A stretch of 38,017 bases of DNA from an uncultured Verrucomicrobiota bacterium (GCA_903842505.1 CAIMMI010000220.1:1-38017), one strand, 5' to 3'. Positions 15,115 through 25,700 are shown, counted from the stretch's first letter. Numbers and translations are program-made. The notes: generated by a model from the sequence alone, not told the origin.

Positions 15115-16752
15115 ATGAAGCCGTGGGTCCGCAACAGCCTGTTCACCGTGATCTGCCTGGTCCTGGCCGGCAGCGTGGTGGATCGCTGGGTGCGGCGTGA
15201 ACCGTTCCGCGAACCGGCACCGGTGACGCAGGCGAATCACCGGGCGGATTCAATACAGGCGGCAGCAGCCCGGGTGGATGCAGCGTTTGCCGGAGAGTGG
15301 AGTCGAACGGGGGTGCCGGCGACGGGTCGGGCGGCGGACCTGACGATCGCGCGACGGCTTTCGCTGGCGTTGGCGGGAACCATTCCGTCGGTGGAGGAAA
15401 TCCGTGCGTTCGAAAAGGTCCCGTCGGGCCAGCGGGTGGATTGGTGGCTGTCTCACCTGCTCGAGGACCCGCGCTTCAGCGATTACCTGGCGGAGCGGAT
15501 TGCGCGGATCGCGGTGGGCGTCGAGGGCGGGCCGTTCATCGTGTACCGGAGGCACCGGTTGGTGACGTGGCTGAGCGATGAGATCCGGCGGAACCGTCCG
15601 TACGATGAACTGGTTCGGGAATTGGTCACGGCCGAGGGCATCTGGACGAGCCGGCCGCAGGTCAACTTCGTGACCGTGACGGTGGACCAGAACAACGACA
15701 AGGAGGGGCCGGACGAACAGAAGCTGGCGGCGCGGGTCTCGCGGGCGTTCCTCGGGTTGCGCATCGATTGCGTCCAGTGCCACGACGACATGTTCGGGGA
15801 TCGATGGAAGCAGCGGGATTTCCATCAGTTGGCGGCGTTCTTTGCCTGTGCGGAGATGTCGTTGACGGGGGTGCGCGACGACGCGGCCAGGGCTTATGAG
15901 TTCAAGTTCCTGCGTCGGGCGGAGAAGGAGACCGTCACACCGCGGGTTCCCTTTAATGCCGGCCTGCTTCCGGTCGAGGGACCGCTGCGCCAGCGGTTGG
16001 CCGAGTGGATCACGCATCGGGACAATCGGCCTTTCGCCCGGACGCTGGTGAACCGGACCTGGGCGTTGCTCTTCAATCGCCCGCTGCACAAGCCCATCGA
16101 CGAGATCCCCCTCGACGGGCCATTCCATCCGGCGATGGAAGCGCTGGCGGATGACGTGGTGGCGAATGGATTCGACCTGCATCGGCTGATCCGGGTGATT
16201 GCGTCGACGCGGGTATTTCAGTCGGACAGCCGATCGGAGGATCTGTCGCGACCGGTGACCGCGGAGCAGGAAGGTCTGTTCGCGGCGTTTCCGCTGACGC
16301 GGTTGAGGCCGGAGCAGGTGGCGGGCGCGATCCTGCAATCGGCGAACCTGCGGACGCTGGATGCCGAGTCGCCGGCATTCGTGCGGGTCGTGCGTTTCTT
16401 CCAGCAGAACGATTTCGTGAAGCGGTTTGGGGATATCGGCGAGGACGAGTTCGATGGGTTCGCGGGAACGATCCCGCAGCGCCTCGTGATGATGAACGGG
16501 GAGTTGGTGCGGGAGCGGACGAAGGAAGACCTGCTGATGAACTCGGCGACGCGGATCGGGGCGGTGGCGCCGGATGAGGATGTGGCGGTCGAGACGGCCT
16601 ATCTGGCGGTGTTGAGTCGGCGGCCAACGCCGAAGGAGCAATCCCATTTCGTCGATCGACTGCGGGCGGTTTCCGACGTCAAGCGATCGGTCCGCATGGG
16701 TGACCTTTTCTGGACGCTGCTGAATTCCACGGAGTTTTCATGGAACCACTGA
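15115..16752 (+). CDS. DUF1549/DUF1553 (PSD1-type) exported protein with one CxxCH motif
   Basis: The 545-residue protein begins with a signal anchor (MKPWVRNSLFTVICLVLAG) and contains DUF1549 (about residues 40-255) and then DUF1553 (about 290-530, including the NRTWALLFNRPLHKPIDEI-type motif). A CVQCH motif at C219-C222-H223 could bind haem c; planctomycete homologues usually also carry an N-terminal cytochrome c domain, which is missing here. These proteins occur with DUF1501 partners in PVC bacteria, and have been linked to sugar or sulfated polysaccharide use by context only; their reactions are not established. The stop overlaps the downstream DUF1501 gene by 13 bases, indicating translational coupling. 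Confidence 0.92.
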   Translation: MKPWVRNSLFTVICLVLAGSVVDRWVRREPFREPAPVTQANHRADSIQAAAARVDAAFAGEWSRTGVPATGRAADLTIARRLSLALAGTIPSVEEIRAFEKVPSGQRVDWWLSHLLEDPRFSDYLAERIARIAVGVEGGPFIVYRRHRLVTWLSDEIRRNRPYDELVRELVTAEGIWTSRPQVNFVTVTVDQNNDKEGPDEQKLAARVSRAFLGLRIDCVQCHDDMFGDRWKQRDFHQLAAFFACAEMSLTGVRDDAARAYEFKFLRRAEKETVTPRVPFNAGLLPVEGPLRQRLAEWITHRDNRPFARTLVNRTWALLFNRPLHKPIDEIPLDGPFHPAMEALADDVVANGFDLHRLIRVIASTRVFQSDSRSEDLSRPVTAEQEGLFAAFPLTRLRPEQVAGAILQSANLRTLDAESPAFVRVVRFFQQNDFVKRFGDIGEDEFDGFAGTIPQRLVMMNGELVRERTKEDLLMNSATRIGAVAPDEDVAVETAYLAVLSRRPTPKEQSHFVDRLRAVSDVKRSVRMGDLFWTLLNSTEFSWNH

Positions 16753-18074
16753 TCCTGAAACCGGCAATTCATCTATCCGTAGATGGCGCCGGCGGCGCGT
16801 GCGGGTCGGCGGCGCATCTGTCGCGGCGTACGCTTTTGCAGTGGGGCGGAGCGGCAGGGATGGCGTGGCTGACGCCGTTGTCGAGGATCCTGGCCCGGGA
16901 AGCCGAGGCGGCGCCGCGTGGGAAGCCGGCGCGTTCGGTCATCATCCTTTGGATGGCAGGAGCGCCGAGCCAGCTTGAGTCGTTTGACCCGCATCCCGAT
17001 TCCGCGATTGCCTACGGCGGCCGGGCGATTGGAACGGCGATCAAGGGAGTGAAGCTGGGGGAAGCACTGCCGCAGGTCGCCGCGCAGTTGGGAGACGTGA
17101 CGCTGATCCGGTCGATGATGAGCAAGGAGGCGGACCACGAGCGCGCGGTCTACAACATGAAGACCGGGTACCGGCCGAACCCGACCGTGGTGCACCCGTC
17201 GATCGGTGCGGTGGTCTGCCATGAATTGGCGGATCCGGGCATGGACATCCCGAGGCACATCTCGATCCTGCCGGACCAATGGCCGGCGCGGGGTGGCTTT
17301 CTGGGGGCGCAGTTCGATGCGTTTCAGGTGCAGGATCCACAGGGGCCGATCCAGGACGTCACGAGTCCGATTCCCAAGGAGCGGCGGGACCAGCGACTGG
17401 CGGACCTTTCGGTGGTGGAGGATTCCTTCGCGCGGGGGCGACCGGCGGGGTTGGACGAGAAATCGACGTTGCATCGGCTGACGATGGAACGGGCGCTGAG
17501 GATCATGGGGTCGGAGCAGTTGAAGGCGTTCGAGGTGAGCGAGGCGCCGGCGTCGCAGCGGGCGGCCTACGGGGACACGCCGTTCGGTCGGGGTTGCCTG
17601 GCGGCGCTGCGGTTGGTCGAGCAGGGGGTGCGTTGCGTGGAAGTGACGCTCGATGGCTGGGATACCCACGTGAACAACCACGAATTCCAGCGGCAGAAGC
17701 TCGGCATCCTCGATCCGGCCTTCGCAGCGTTGATCCGGGATCTCAAAGCGCGTGGCTTGTTCGAGTCAACGGTCGTCCTGTGCGGCGGGGAGTTTGGTCG
17801 GACCCCGAAACTCAATCCGCTCGAAGGCCGGGACCATTGGCCCTACGGGTTCAGCGTGGCGGTGGCCGGAGGAGGGTTCCGTGGGGGCCATGTTCATGGT
17901 TCCACCGATCCGACCGGCGAGAGTCGCGAACCGGCCAATCCGGTGAACGTGCAGGACCTCCACGCGACGATCCTGCATTCACTCGCGATTGATCCTGAGA
18001 AGGAGATCCGGACGCCGGTTGGACGGCCGATCGCGCTGAGCGATGGACGGGTGGTGCGGTCGTTGTTGGGTTGA
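16740..18074 (+). CDS. DUF1501 protein with Tat signal
   Basis: The 444-residue product has a twin-arginine signal: SRRTLLQWGGAAGMAWLTP with R29-R30, preceded by an unusually long N-region. The mature part contains DUF1501 features: VIILWMAGAPSQLESFDP near residue 63, a sulfatase/phosphatase-like alpha-beta fold, GGEFGRTPKLN and GRDHWP. The family is distantly related to alkaline-phosphatase-fold enzymes and is exported folded. It is paired with the upstream DUF1549/DUF1553 gene (13-base overlap), the usual arrangement in Planctomycetes and Verrucomicrobia. The substrate is unknown. The ATG at 16740 gives the Tat motif; it is internal to the upstream gene, so translational coupling is likely. 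Confidence 0.92.
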   Translation: MEPLILKPAIHLSVDGAGGACGSAAHLSRRTLLQWGGAAGMAWLTPLSRILAREAEAAPRGKPARSVIILWMAGAPSQLESFDPHPDSAIAYGGRAIGTAIKGVKLGEALPQVAAQLGDVTLIRSMMSKEADHERAVYNMKTGYRPNPTVVHPSIGAVVCHELADPGMDIPRHISILPDQWPARGGFLGAQFDAFQVQDPQGPIQDVTSPIPKERRDQRLADLSVVEDSFARGRPAGLDEKSTLHRLTMERALRIMGSEQLKAFEVSEAPASQRAAYGDTPFGRGCLAALRLVEQGVRCVEVTLDGWDTHVNNHEFQRQKLGILDPAFAALIRDLKARGLFESTVVLCGGEFGRTPKLNPLEGRDHWPYGFSVAVAGGGFRGGHVHGSTDPTGESREPANPVNVQDLHATILHSLAIDPEKEIRTPVGRPIALSDGRVVRSLLG

Positions 18075-18119
18075 GTTCCCAGGGGGAGTCAATGGGGTCA
18101 GAGTGTCCTGAATTGGCGA

Positions 18120-18278
18120 ATGGATGATGCGCACCATCATCGACTCCGGCAGCGCCTTCCACTCTTCCAGTGGCATCCATGGCGATGGCTGCGGGCCCTG
18201 GGTCCACTGGACAACGAAGTCACCGGCGGACACTTGGGAGACCCGCCGCCGAGCGTCGATGTTGCGGTTGCAGGCGCC
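18120..18278 (-). pseudogene. Fragment of an IS4-type transposase, truncated at both ends
   Basis: In the gap between the DUF1501 gene and the second RND pump, the minus strand encodes GACNRNIDARRRVSQVSAGD, then FVVQWTQGPQPSPWM, then EEWKALPESMMVRIIH, without a stop. This resembles the internal region of IS4-family DDE transposases, where 'R...RRG..L..GD..V.W.KP....WM....W..LP....VRE' precedes the catalytic Glu segment. No start, no DDE residues and no terminal repeats remain. It begins directly after the pump's stop codon (18279-18281) and fades out into the DUF1501 end. It reads as a degraded insertion remnant. Confidence 0.55.
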
Positions 18279-18289
18279 TCAGGAGGCGC
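18274..18289. repeat. 6-bp stem palindrome across the RND pump stop codon
   Basis: GCGCCT (18274-18279) and AGGCGC (18284-18289) flank a 4-base centre, and the pump's TGA (18279-18281 on the minus strand) falls inside it. It could be a small hairpin at the operon's 3' end. There is no T-run, so termination is not supported. Confidence 0.3.
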
Positions 18290-21200
18290 TCGGAGCTGAC
18301 GTACTCGTTTTTCCGTGTGGCTTCTGGAGCGAGGCGAAGATCACGTACACCACCGGGATGACGAGCAGGGTCAGGATGGTGGAGGTGACCATGCCGCCGA
18401 CGACGGCGACGCCCATCGGGCGACGGGACTCGGCGCCAGCGCCAAAGCCGATGGCGATGGGCAGGATGCCGGCGACGGTGGACAAGGCGGTCATCAGGAT
18501 GGGACGGAGACGGACGAGCCCGGCCTGCACCATCGACTCCACGGGATCCACGCCCTTCTCGGCCTGTTGATTCGCGTACTCGACGAGGAGGATCGAGTTC
18601 TTGGTGACGAGGCCGAGGAGCAGGACCACGCCAACCTGCGAGAACAGGTTCCAGTTCATGGAAGGTAGCATCTGGATGACACCGGTCAGCCCCAGGTAGT
18701 GAAGGATCAGGAGCGAGCCGAAGGCGCCGATGAGGGCGAGCGGAACCGCGAGAATGACGGTGAACGGATGGACGAAGCTTTCGAACTGGGCGGCGAGCGT
18801 CATGTACACGATGACGAGGGCGAGACCGAAGATCCACCAGACCTCGGTGTTGGCTTCGCGGAGGTCGCGGGCCTCGCCGGTCCAGGCGTAGGAAGTTCCG
18901 GCGGGGAGATCGCGGGACAACATTTCCTCGGCGAGAGCGACGACCGTGCCGAGCGGGGCTCCGGGGATGGGAGAGGCGGAGATCGTGGCGGAGCGGAGGC
19001 GGCCATAGTGGTTGATGGCGTTGGCGGCAGCGCCCGTCTCGCGGTTCACGAGACTCGAGAGCTGGATCAGTCCGCCGGAGCCCGAGCGGACAAAGATCTT
19101 GTCGAGATCCTGCGGGGTGAGGCGGGAGGCCCGTTCGAGTTGGGCGATTACCTGGTATTCCTTGCCGGCCACCTTCACGCGCGAGAGGTCGACTCCGCCG
19201 AACAGGATCTGGAGCGTGCGAGAGATGTCTTCGACGGTGACGCCGAGGGAGGCGGCACGCTGGCGATCGATGCCGATGCGAAGCTCCGGCTTGTTGACCT
19301 CGTAGGAGACGCGGACGTTCTGAAGGACGTTGGAACCGCGGGAGTCCTTGAGTTGGCGGAGTTGGTTGGCGACGTCGGTGGCAGTCCGGTTCAGGCCGTC
19401 GAGGTCCTGGTTCTGGACGACCAGTTCGAACGGCGCGCCGAAGGATCGGCCGATGGCCTTGGGGATGTTCGGAATTGCCAGGCCGCCTTCCACCTGACCG
19501 ATGAACTTCGAACGGAGTCCGCCTGGTCCGTTGACGATCTCCTGGATCGAGCGCCGCTCGCCGTCCGCGAGGGTGGCGAAGAGGATGCCGGAAGTCGCCT
19601 GGCCCGGACCGGAGAAGCCGGGGGCGACGATGGCCGCGTAGGCGACGATCTCGGGAACCTCGGCGACGAAGGCCTCCATCTTGCGCAATTGACGTTCGGT
19701 GAACTCGGCGGTGGAACCGTTCGGAGTCACCATGAAGCAGAAGAGACGGCCCTTGTCCTCCTCGGGGAGGAAGTCCTTCTCGAGCTTCTGGAAGAGCGGA
19801 TAGACGAGCCCGCCGGAGAGTACGAGGAGGACTCCAACGATGAGGACGGCCACAACGCCCCGGATCAGGGTGGGCAGCTTGCCGATCGGAGCCATCACCG
19901 CGTGGGCGAGGCGGACGCAGGGCCGCAGGACGCTCGCATACGCCCGGCTCATGCCTTCGAAGATCGCTTCGAGGGAATTGTAGATGAAGCCGTGCTTCTC
20001 GCGCTGGATGGGCTTGAGGACGCGGGCGGCCAGAGCCGGGGAAAGCGTGAGGGCGACGACCGCGGAGATCACGACCGAGCCGGCCACAGCGACGGCGAAC
20101 TCGATGAAGAGGCGGCCGGTCTGGCCCGATTGGAAGGCGAGCGGAAGGAAGACCGCGACCAGCGAGAGCGTGATGGCGATGATGGCGACGCTGATTTCCT
20201 CCATGGCCTTGTAGGCCGCCTGCAGTGGGGGCATGCCCTCCTCGATGTGACGGTGGATCGCCTCCAGCACGACGATGGCGTCGTCGACCACCACGCCGAT
20301 CGCGAGGACGAGGGCGAGCATCGTCAGGATGTTCACCGAATAGCCGAAGGCGTGGAGGATGGCGAAGGTGCCGATGATCGAGACGGGGATGGCCACCGTG
20401 AGGATGAGGGTCGCGCGGAGATTGCGCAGGAAGATGAAGATGATGAAGACGACGAGAAGGAAGGCGATCAGGAGCGTCTCCCAGACCTCGTTGACGGCCT
20501 TCTCGACGTAAACCGACTCGTCGTAGGTCGAGGTCAGGGAGATGCCGGCGGGCACGAGCGCCTGCAGTTGGGTGACTTGTTCCTTGATGCCCTTGGCCAC
20601 CGAGACGGTGTTGGCCTTGGACTGCTTGACGACCCCGACGAAGACCGTGGGTTTGCCCATGGCGCGGGCAACGGTCCGGTAGTCCTCGACCCCGGCCTCG
20701 GCCCGGCCGATGTCGCGGAGTCGGACGACCGAGGTGCCGTCGGCCCGGATGGAAAGCTCGTTGAACTCGTCCGCGGACTTGAGTTCGCCGCGGGTGAGGA
20801 TCGTCATCTCGCGGTCGAGGTTTTCGACGCGGCCGGAAGGGAGTTCGACGTTCTGCTGCCGGAGGGCGCGTTGGACATCGAGGACGGTGACCTGGCGGGC
20901 GGCCATCTTCTCGGAGTCGAGCCAGAGACGCATGGCGAAGCGCTTCTCGCCGCCGATGATGATTGAAGAGACGCCGGAAACCGTCTGGAAGCGGGGCTTC
21001 ACGACCCGCTCGGCGATCGTGCTGAGTTCCAGGGGTGAATGCCGGTCGCTGTTCATGGCGACCCAGAGGACGGCCTGCGCGTCGGCGTCCTGCTTGGCGA
21101 CGACGGGTTCGAGGATGTCCTCGGGAAGCGCGCCACGGACGCGGCTGACGCGGTCACGGACATCCTGGGCGGCGAGGTCGATCTGGCGGTTGAGGTCGAA

Positions 21201-21482
21201 CTCAATGGTGATGTTCGAGACCTGCTCGCGGCTTTCCGAGGTCAGCGTGCGGATGCCCTCGATGTTGTTGATTGCCTCCTCCAGACGTTCGGTGACCTCG
21301 GTCTCGATGACCTGGGCGTTGGCACCCGGGTAGACGGTGGTCACCGACACGATTGGCGGATCGATGTCTGGCAACTCGCGCACGGGGAGCTTGCTGAGCG
21401 AGATCAGGCCGAAGAGGACCAGCGACAGATTCAGCATCGTCGCCAGGATCGGGCGCTGGATGGAGATTCGACTGAGGAACAT
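18279..21482 (-). CDS. RND-family efflux pump inner-membrane subunit (AcrB/HAE1-like)
   Basis: The 1067-residue product starts MFLSRISIQRPILATMLNLS, a typical RND N-terminus, and shows the two-fold repeat of six membrane helices and large periplasmic porter domains. TM4 aspartates D400-D401 (GVVVDDAIVVLEAI) and TM10 Lys K961 (LLGLVTKNSILLVEY) form the proton relay expected of proton-driven drug exporters. It sits 21 bases downstream of its adaptor gene, forming a two-gene operon. No outer-membrane channel is encoded beside it. Compared with the pump at 7031-10345 it is closer to canonical HAE1 multidrug exporters. The C-terminus (KPHGKTSTSAPSAS) abuts the transposase remnant directly. Confidence 0.93.
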   Translation of the reverse strand: MFLSRISIQRPILATMLNLSLVLFGLISLSKLPVRELPDIDPPIVSVTTVYPGANAQVIETEVTERLEEAINNIEGIRTLTSESREQVSNITIEFDLNRQIDLAAQDVRDRVSRVRGALPEDILEPVVAKQDADAQAVLWVAMNSDRHSPLELSTIAERVVKPRFQTVSGVSSIIIGGEKRFAMRLWLDSEKMAARQVTVLDVQRALRQQNVELPSGRVENLDREMTILTRGELKSADEFNELSIRADGTSVVRLRDIGRAEAGVEDYRTVARAMGKPTVFVGVVKQSKANTVSVAKGIKEQVTQLQALVPAGISLTSTYDESVYVEKAVNEVWETLLIAFLLVVFIIFIFLRNLRATLILTVAIPVSIIGTFAILHAFGYSVNILTMLALVLAIGVVVDDAIVVLEAIHRHIEEGMPPLQAAYKAMEEISVAIIAITLSLVAVFLPLAFQSGQTGRLFIEFAVAVAGSVVISAVVALTLSPALAARVLKPIQREKHGFIYNSLEAIFEGMSRAYASVLRPCVRLAHAVMAPIGKLPTLIRGVVAVLIVGVLLVLSGGLVYPLFQKLEKDFLPEEDKGRLFCFMVTPNGSTAEFTERQLRKMEAFVAEVPEIVAYAAIVAPGFSGPGQATSGILFATLADGERRSIQEIVNGPGGLRSKFIGQVEGGLAIPNIPKAIGRSFGAPFELVVQNQDLDGLNRTATDVANQLRQLKDSRGSNVLQNVRVSYEVNKPELRIGIDRQRAASLGVTVEDISRTLQILFGGVDLSRVKVAGKEYQVIAQLERASRLTPQDLDKIFVRSGSGGLIQLSSLVNRETGAAANAINHYGRLRSATISASPIPGAPLGTVVALAEEMLSRDLPAGTSYAWTGEARDLREANTEVWWIFGLALVIVYMTLAAQFESFVHPFTVILAVPLALIGAFGSLLILHYLGLTGVIQMLPSMNWNLFSQVGVVLLLGLVTKNSILLVEYANQQAEKGVDPVESMVQAGLVRLRPILMTALSTVAGILPIAIGFGAGAESRRPMGVAVVGGMVTSTILTLLVIPVVYVIFASLQKPHGKTSTSAPSAS

Positions 21483-21503
21483 GGGGCGGAAGGCGGAAGG
21501 AGG

Positions 21504-22580
21504 TCAGTCGAGGTACGGGGCGGACGAGGCGGCGGGGCCGAAGCGGACCGGAGCGCCGGGGAAGAGCTTCTGGTGGCCTTCGACGACGACAGTCTCGCCG
21601 TTGGTCAGGCCGGAGACGACCTCGACCTTGCCGGCGAGCCGGATGCCGGTCCGGATCGGGCGGAGGACCACGTTGGTCTGGGCGGTGACGACGAAGACCG
21701 AGATCTGGTCGCCATTGGAGAGCAGGGCGGGTTCCGGGATGACGAGGGCGTTCTCGCGGAGTTGGATGGAGAGGTCGAGCTTGGCGAACATTCCGCCGCG
21801 CAACCGTCCATCGGGGTTGGGAACGCGGGCCTTCACGAGGGCGGTGCGGGTGTTGGCCTCGAGCTGTGGAGCGATGAAGTAGACCTCGCCTTCGAACGGG
21901 TCCTTGGGGAACGCGTCGACGCGAAACCGGATTTTCTGGCCGGTCTTGATCTGGCCGAGGTGGCGTTCGGGGATGTTCATCTCGACCTTCACGGTGTCGA
22001 GGTCGACGAGGGTGGTCAGGATCGAGTTGCGGGAGATGACCTGCCCGGCGGAGACCTGACGGGCGCCGACGGTGCCGGCGAACGGGGCGAGGACGCGCGC
22101 GTCCCGGAGTTGGCGGCGCCGGAGTTCGACCGTGGCCTCGTTCATGGTGAACGCGGCAGCCGTCTGCTCGAACTCCTGCTGGGAGATGAGCTTGGCCTCG
22201 GCGAGCTGCCGGGCCCGGGCGAAGTTGGCCCCGGCGAGCTTCTGGTTGGCTTCGGCCTCGTGAAGGGAGGCGGCGAACTTGGATTCATCCAGTGCCACCA
22301 GCAGCGAACCCTTTGCCACGCGCTGGCCCTCTTCAAAGCCGATCTCGGCGACGAGGCCGTCGGCCTCGCACTTGACCTCGATGAACTCGTTCGGGGCGAT
22401 GGAACCGACGAGCGGGACAACTTCCACGACCGGCTTCTGCCGAACGGGGATGGCCACGACCTGAACGGCCCCGCCGCCACCCCCACCCGATGCGGCGGGG
22501 GCCGACTTGGGTTTGCAGCCGGCGGCCAGGAGGAGGCAGGCCAAGGTCCCGATGACGATTCCAGATTCAACGCGCTTCAT
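21504..22580 (-). CDS. RND efflux periplasmic adaptor lipoprotein (AcrA-like)
   Basis: The 358-residue protein begins with a lipoprotein signal ending LLLAAGC (C22), followed by a glycine-rich linker (SGGGGGGAVQVV). The order after that is barrel-sandwich half (EVKCEADGLVAEIGFEEGQR), helical hairpin (about residues 100-165), second sandwich half (VLAPFAGTVGARQVSAGQV), beta-barrel and membrane-proximal domain (VVSGLTNGETVVVEGHQKL). It would join the downstream pump to an outer-membrane channel. The pump starts 21 bases after it. The ATG at 22580 gives the signal peptide. A 142-base gap separates it from the SNF2 gene on the same strand, so it may have its own promoter. Confidence 0.92.
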   Translation of the reverse strand: MKRVESGIVIGTLACLLLAAGCKPKSAPAASGGGGGGAVQVVAIPVRQKPVVEVVPLVGSIAPNEFIEVKCEADGLVAEIGFEEGQRVAKGSLLVALDESKFAASLHEAEANQKLAGANFARARQLAEAKLISQQEFEQTAAAFTMNEATVELRRRQLRDARVLAPFAGTVGARQVSAGQVISRNSILTTLVDLDTVKVEMNIPERHLGQIKTGQKIRFRVDAFPKDPFEGEVYFIAPQLEANTRTALVKARVPNPDGRLRGGMFAKLDLSIQLRENALVIPEPALLSNGDQISVFVVTAQTNVVLRPIRTGIRLAGKVEVVSGLTNGETVVVEGHQKLFPGAPVRFGPAASSAPYLD

Positions 22581-22722
22581 TCGACGAGCCAGCCGGGGAT
22601 CGAAGGAACGATCCGGGTCGGCGTGGGATCGGGAGCCTACCCCGGCCCGGGGCGGGAGCGGAAGCCGTCATTTGGGAGGCGTGCCTGTGCGGGCGCCTTT
22701 ACGTGTTGGAATCTGAACCCGT

Positions 22723-25700
22723 TCAGGAAAGCAGTTCCTGGATCTCCTCCCAGCCGAGGCTGTTGGTGAAGACGTCTTCACCGGTGAGGGTGGCGGCGAT
22801 GAGTTCCCGCTTCCGCTGTTGGAGGGCGAGGATCTTCTCCTCGACGGTGCCCCGGGTGATGAGCTTGTAGCTCGTGACGACGCGGGTCTGGCCGATGCGG
22901 TGGGCGCGATCGGTGGCCTGGTCCTCGACGGCGGGATTCCACCATGGATCGAAGTGGATGACGGTGTCGGCCCCGGTAAGGTTCAGGCCGACGCCGCCGG
23001 CCTTGAGGGAGATCAGGAAGACAGGGATGCCAGCGTCCTTCTGGAACCGATCGACGACGTTGCCGCGATCGCGCGTGGAGCCGTCGAGGTAGCAATAGGA
23101 AAGCCCACGCCGGTCGAGTTCGTCGCGGAGGAGGTGGAGCATCGAGGTGAACTGGCTGAACACGAGGGCCCGGTGGCCGCCGTCGAGGACCTCGTCGAGG
23201 AGTTCCCCGAACATCAGGAGCTTGCCGCTGGTGCCTTCGGGAGGAGCAGGAGGTTTGGAGGAGGCGGATGGCTGGGGTTCGGCTGGGATCGGATCCTCGG
23301 CCTCGGCAGCCGCCGGGAGTCGGAGCAGGCGCAGGTCACAACAGGCCTGGCGCAGGCGGAGCAGGGCGGTGAGGACGACCATCCGGCTCTTGGCGAGCCC
23401 TTGGGCACCGACGGCCTGTTCCACCTCGCGTCGGGTGGCCGAGAGGAGTTGCTCGTAGATGGATGCCTGTTCCTCGGTCAGTTCGCAGAAGCTGACCTGT
23501 TCCAGGCGTTCGGGGAGGTCGGCGGCGACGTCGCGCTTCAAGCGGCGGAGGAGGAAGGGACGGACGCGGCGTGCGAGGCGCGCCATGGTGGCGGCATCGC
23601 GTTCCCGTGCGATCGGTTGTTCGTATCGCTCCCGGAAGTCATCGGCATTGCCGAGGTAACCGGGCATGAGGAAATCGAAGATGCTCCAGAGATCGAGAAC
23701 CGAGTTCTCGAGGGGGGTGCCGGTGAGGACGAGGCGGTGGTGGGAGCGGAGGTTCTTGACGGATTGCGCGTTCTGGGTCGTGCGATTCTTGATGTGCTGG
23801 GCTTCGTCGAGGACGACCGTGTCGTACTCGGTGGCCCGGTGGCGATCGAGGTCACGACGGACCAGGGCGTAGCTGGTGATGACCAGGTCCGCGCCAGCGA
23901 CCGCATCGAACTGGCGGTGCCGATCCGGCCCGTGAAGGCGGACCACCTTCAGGTCCGGTGCGAAGCGTGCCACTTCAGCGGCCCAGTTGTAGACGAGTGA
24001 AGTGGGGCACACGACCAACCAAGGGCGGCGTTCCCGGGCCGGTTGGGTGCGGATGACGGCGGCGAGGTGGGCGATGACCTGGAGCGTCTTGCCGAGGCCC
24101 ATCTCGTCGGCGAGCACGCCTCCGAACTGCTGGTCGCGAAGAAATCGAAGCCAGGCAACACCCTGCTTCTGGTAAGGGCGCAGGACGGAATCGAGTGGCC
24201 CGAGCGGCGGACACTTGAGTTCGACCTCGCCGCTGCCGGTCCGCGCCTGCTGACGCCACGTGGCCGGGGCCTGGACGGCAAGGCCGGCGTCACGGAGACC
24301 CGCTTCCAGGAATCCCGCCTGGGCATTCCCCATGCGGTAGCGGGTGGCATCCGAGCCGGGAAGACCCTGCTCGGGCGCGCAGTCGACGAGGATCTCCTGG
24401 AGTTCCTCGACGGCGCCGGAATCGATGAGGGCGAGCTTGCCGTTCCGAAGCCGACGGGACCCGCCGCGAAGCAGTTGCTGGATCTCGGCAGCCGGGACAG
24501 CACTGCCCCCGGCGGAGGCGTAGGAGACCTCGAGGTTGAACCACTGTTCACCGCTGGAGGTGATGCGGAGTTGGGGCGTGACGCGTTCGAAGGTGGACTG
24601 GGTCGTGCGATCGAGGCGTTCCTCGAGGTTCACCTTCCATTCCCGTTCCAGCCGCGGATGCAGTCGGGCGAAGTAGGTCAGGACCCGATCCTGACCGCTG
24701 AGTTGCCAGCGTCCCTGGGCATCCGGTCCGGAGAAGCCGGCCTGACGGAGGCGCTGGAAGGCGCCGTGTTCGGCGGCGAGGTCGCGGGTGCCGTACCGGC
24801 GTGGGTTGGCGGGGTCGGGGATCCAGGCGGCCTCGTCGGCCCGGGTGACGCCGACGGTCATGATGCGCTGGCCGTAGGCGCACTGCAGGGTGGCGGTGAG
24901 TTGGGCGAGTCCGCCGGCGAGATCGAGATGGAACTGGGGTGCCTGTGGGGCGAGTTCGAAGTCGGTGAGTTGGAAGTTGGCTTCGACCTTTCCGGACGCC
25001 TGGAGACGCGGCCAGTCCTGCGAAAGAAACGCCGGAACCTGGGTCCGCTGGATGACGACCGGGCGTTGGAGGGCTTCGCGAAACGGGCCCGACATCGCCA
25101 GAGGCGCGAGGCACGGCGGTGGACCGGGGTGCAGGATCCAGAGCGAAGTCTCGAGCGGAACGATTACCGGAGGCCTCGGTTGGGGTTGCAGCGCGAGGGC
25201 GATCGTTCCATCGGGCTGCAGCGTGGCGCGCAGGGGCAGGACGGCGGGTTCTTTCTGGATCGGGAACGGCTGGGAACGCCCCAACGTCACGCGCGGGAAT
25301 CCGCCGAGGGCCGCAAGGACCGCGGCGAGATCGCGGGGCCCCAGTTGCACCATTCCCGGGGTGTCGCCGCCCGTGATCGTCTCGAAGGCCAGCAGCACCT
25401 GTTCGTCCTCTTCCGCGAGGCGGAAGCTGCCGCGGCGAACGAAGGAATCGAGAGGAGCCCGGTCCCGGCCCGAGACCCCTTCCAGAACGATGAGCACCTT
25501 CCCACGCTGCAGGGCTTCCTGGAAGTTGGGCGGAAGGACCACATGCACCGTGAGGGGGGCGCCTGCGGGATCGCGTCGAAGCCGGACCGCATCCTTCCGC
25601 GGGACGGTGCGGGCAGGGATGGAGGGTGCCGAGGCCGAGGCGGGACCGGGGGATGGCTTCGGCGCGGAAACGGGTGCCGGGGGCTTCAGCCAGTGGAGAC

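Noticed and set aside
18699-20966. Plus-strand open frame of about 755 codons opposite the second RND pump
   Set aside because: Shadow frame: extremely rich in Asp, Glu and Gly, with no motif, and antisense to a well-supported gene.
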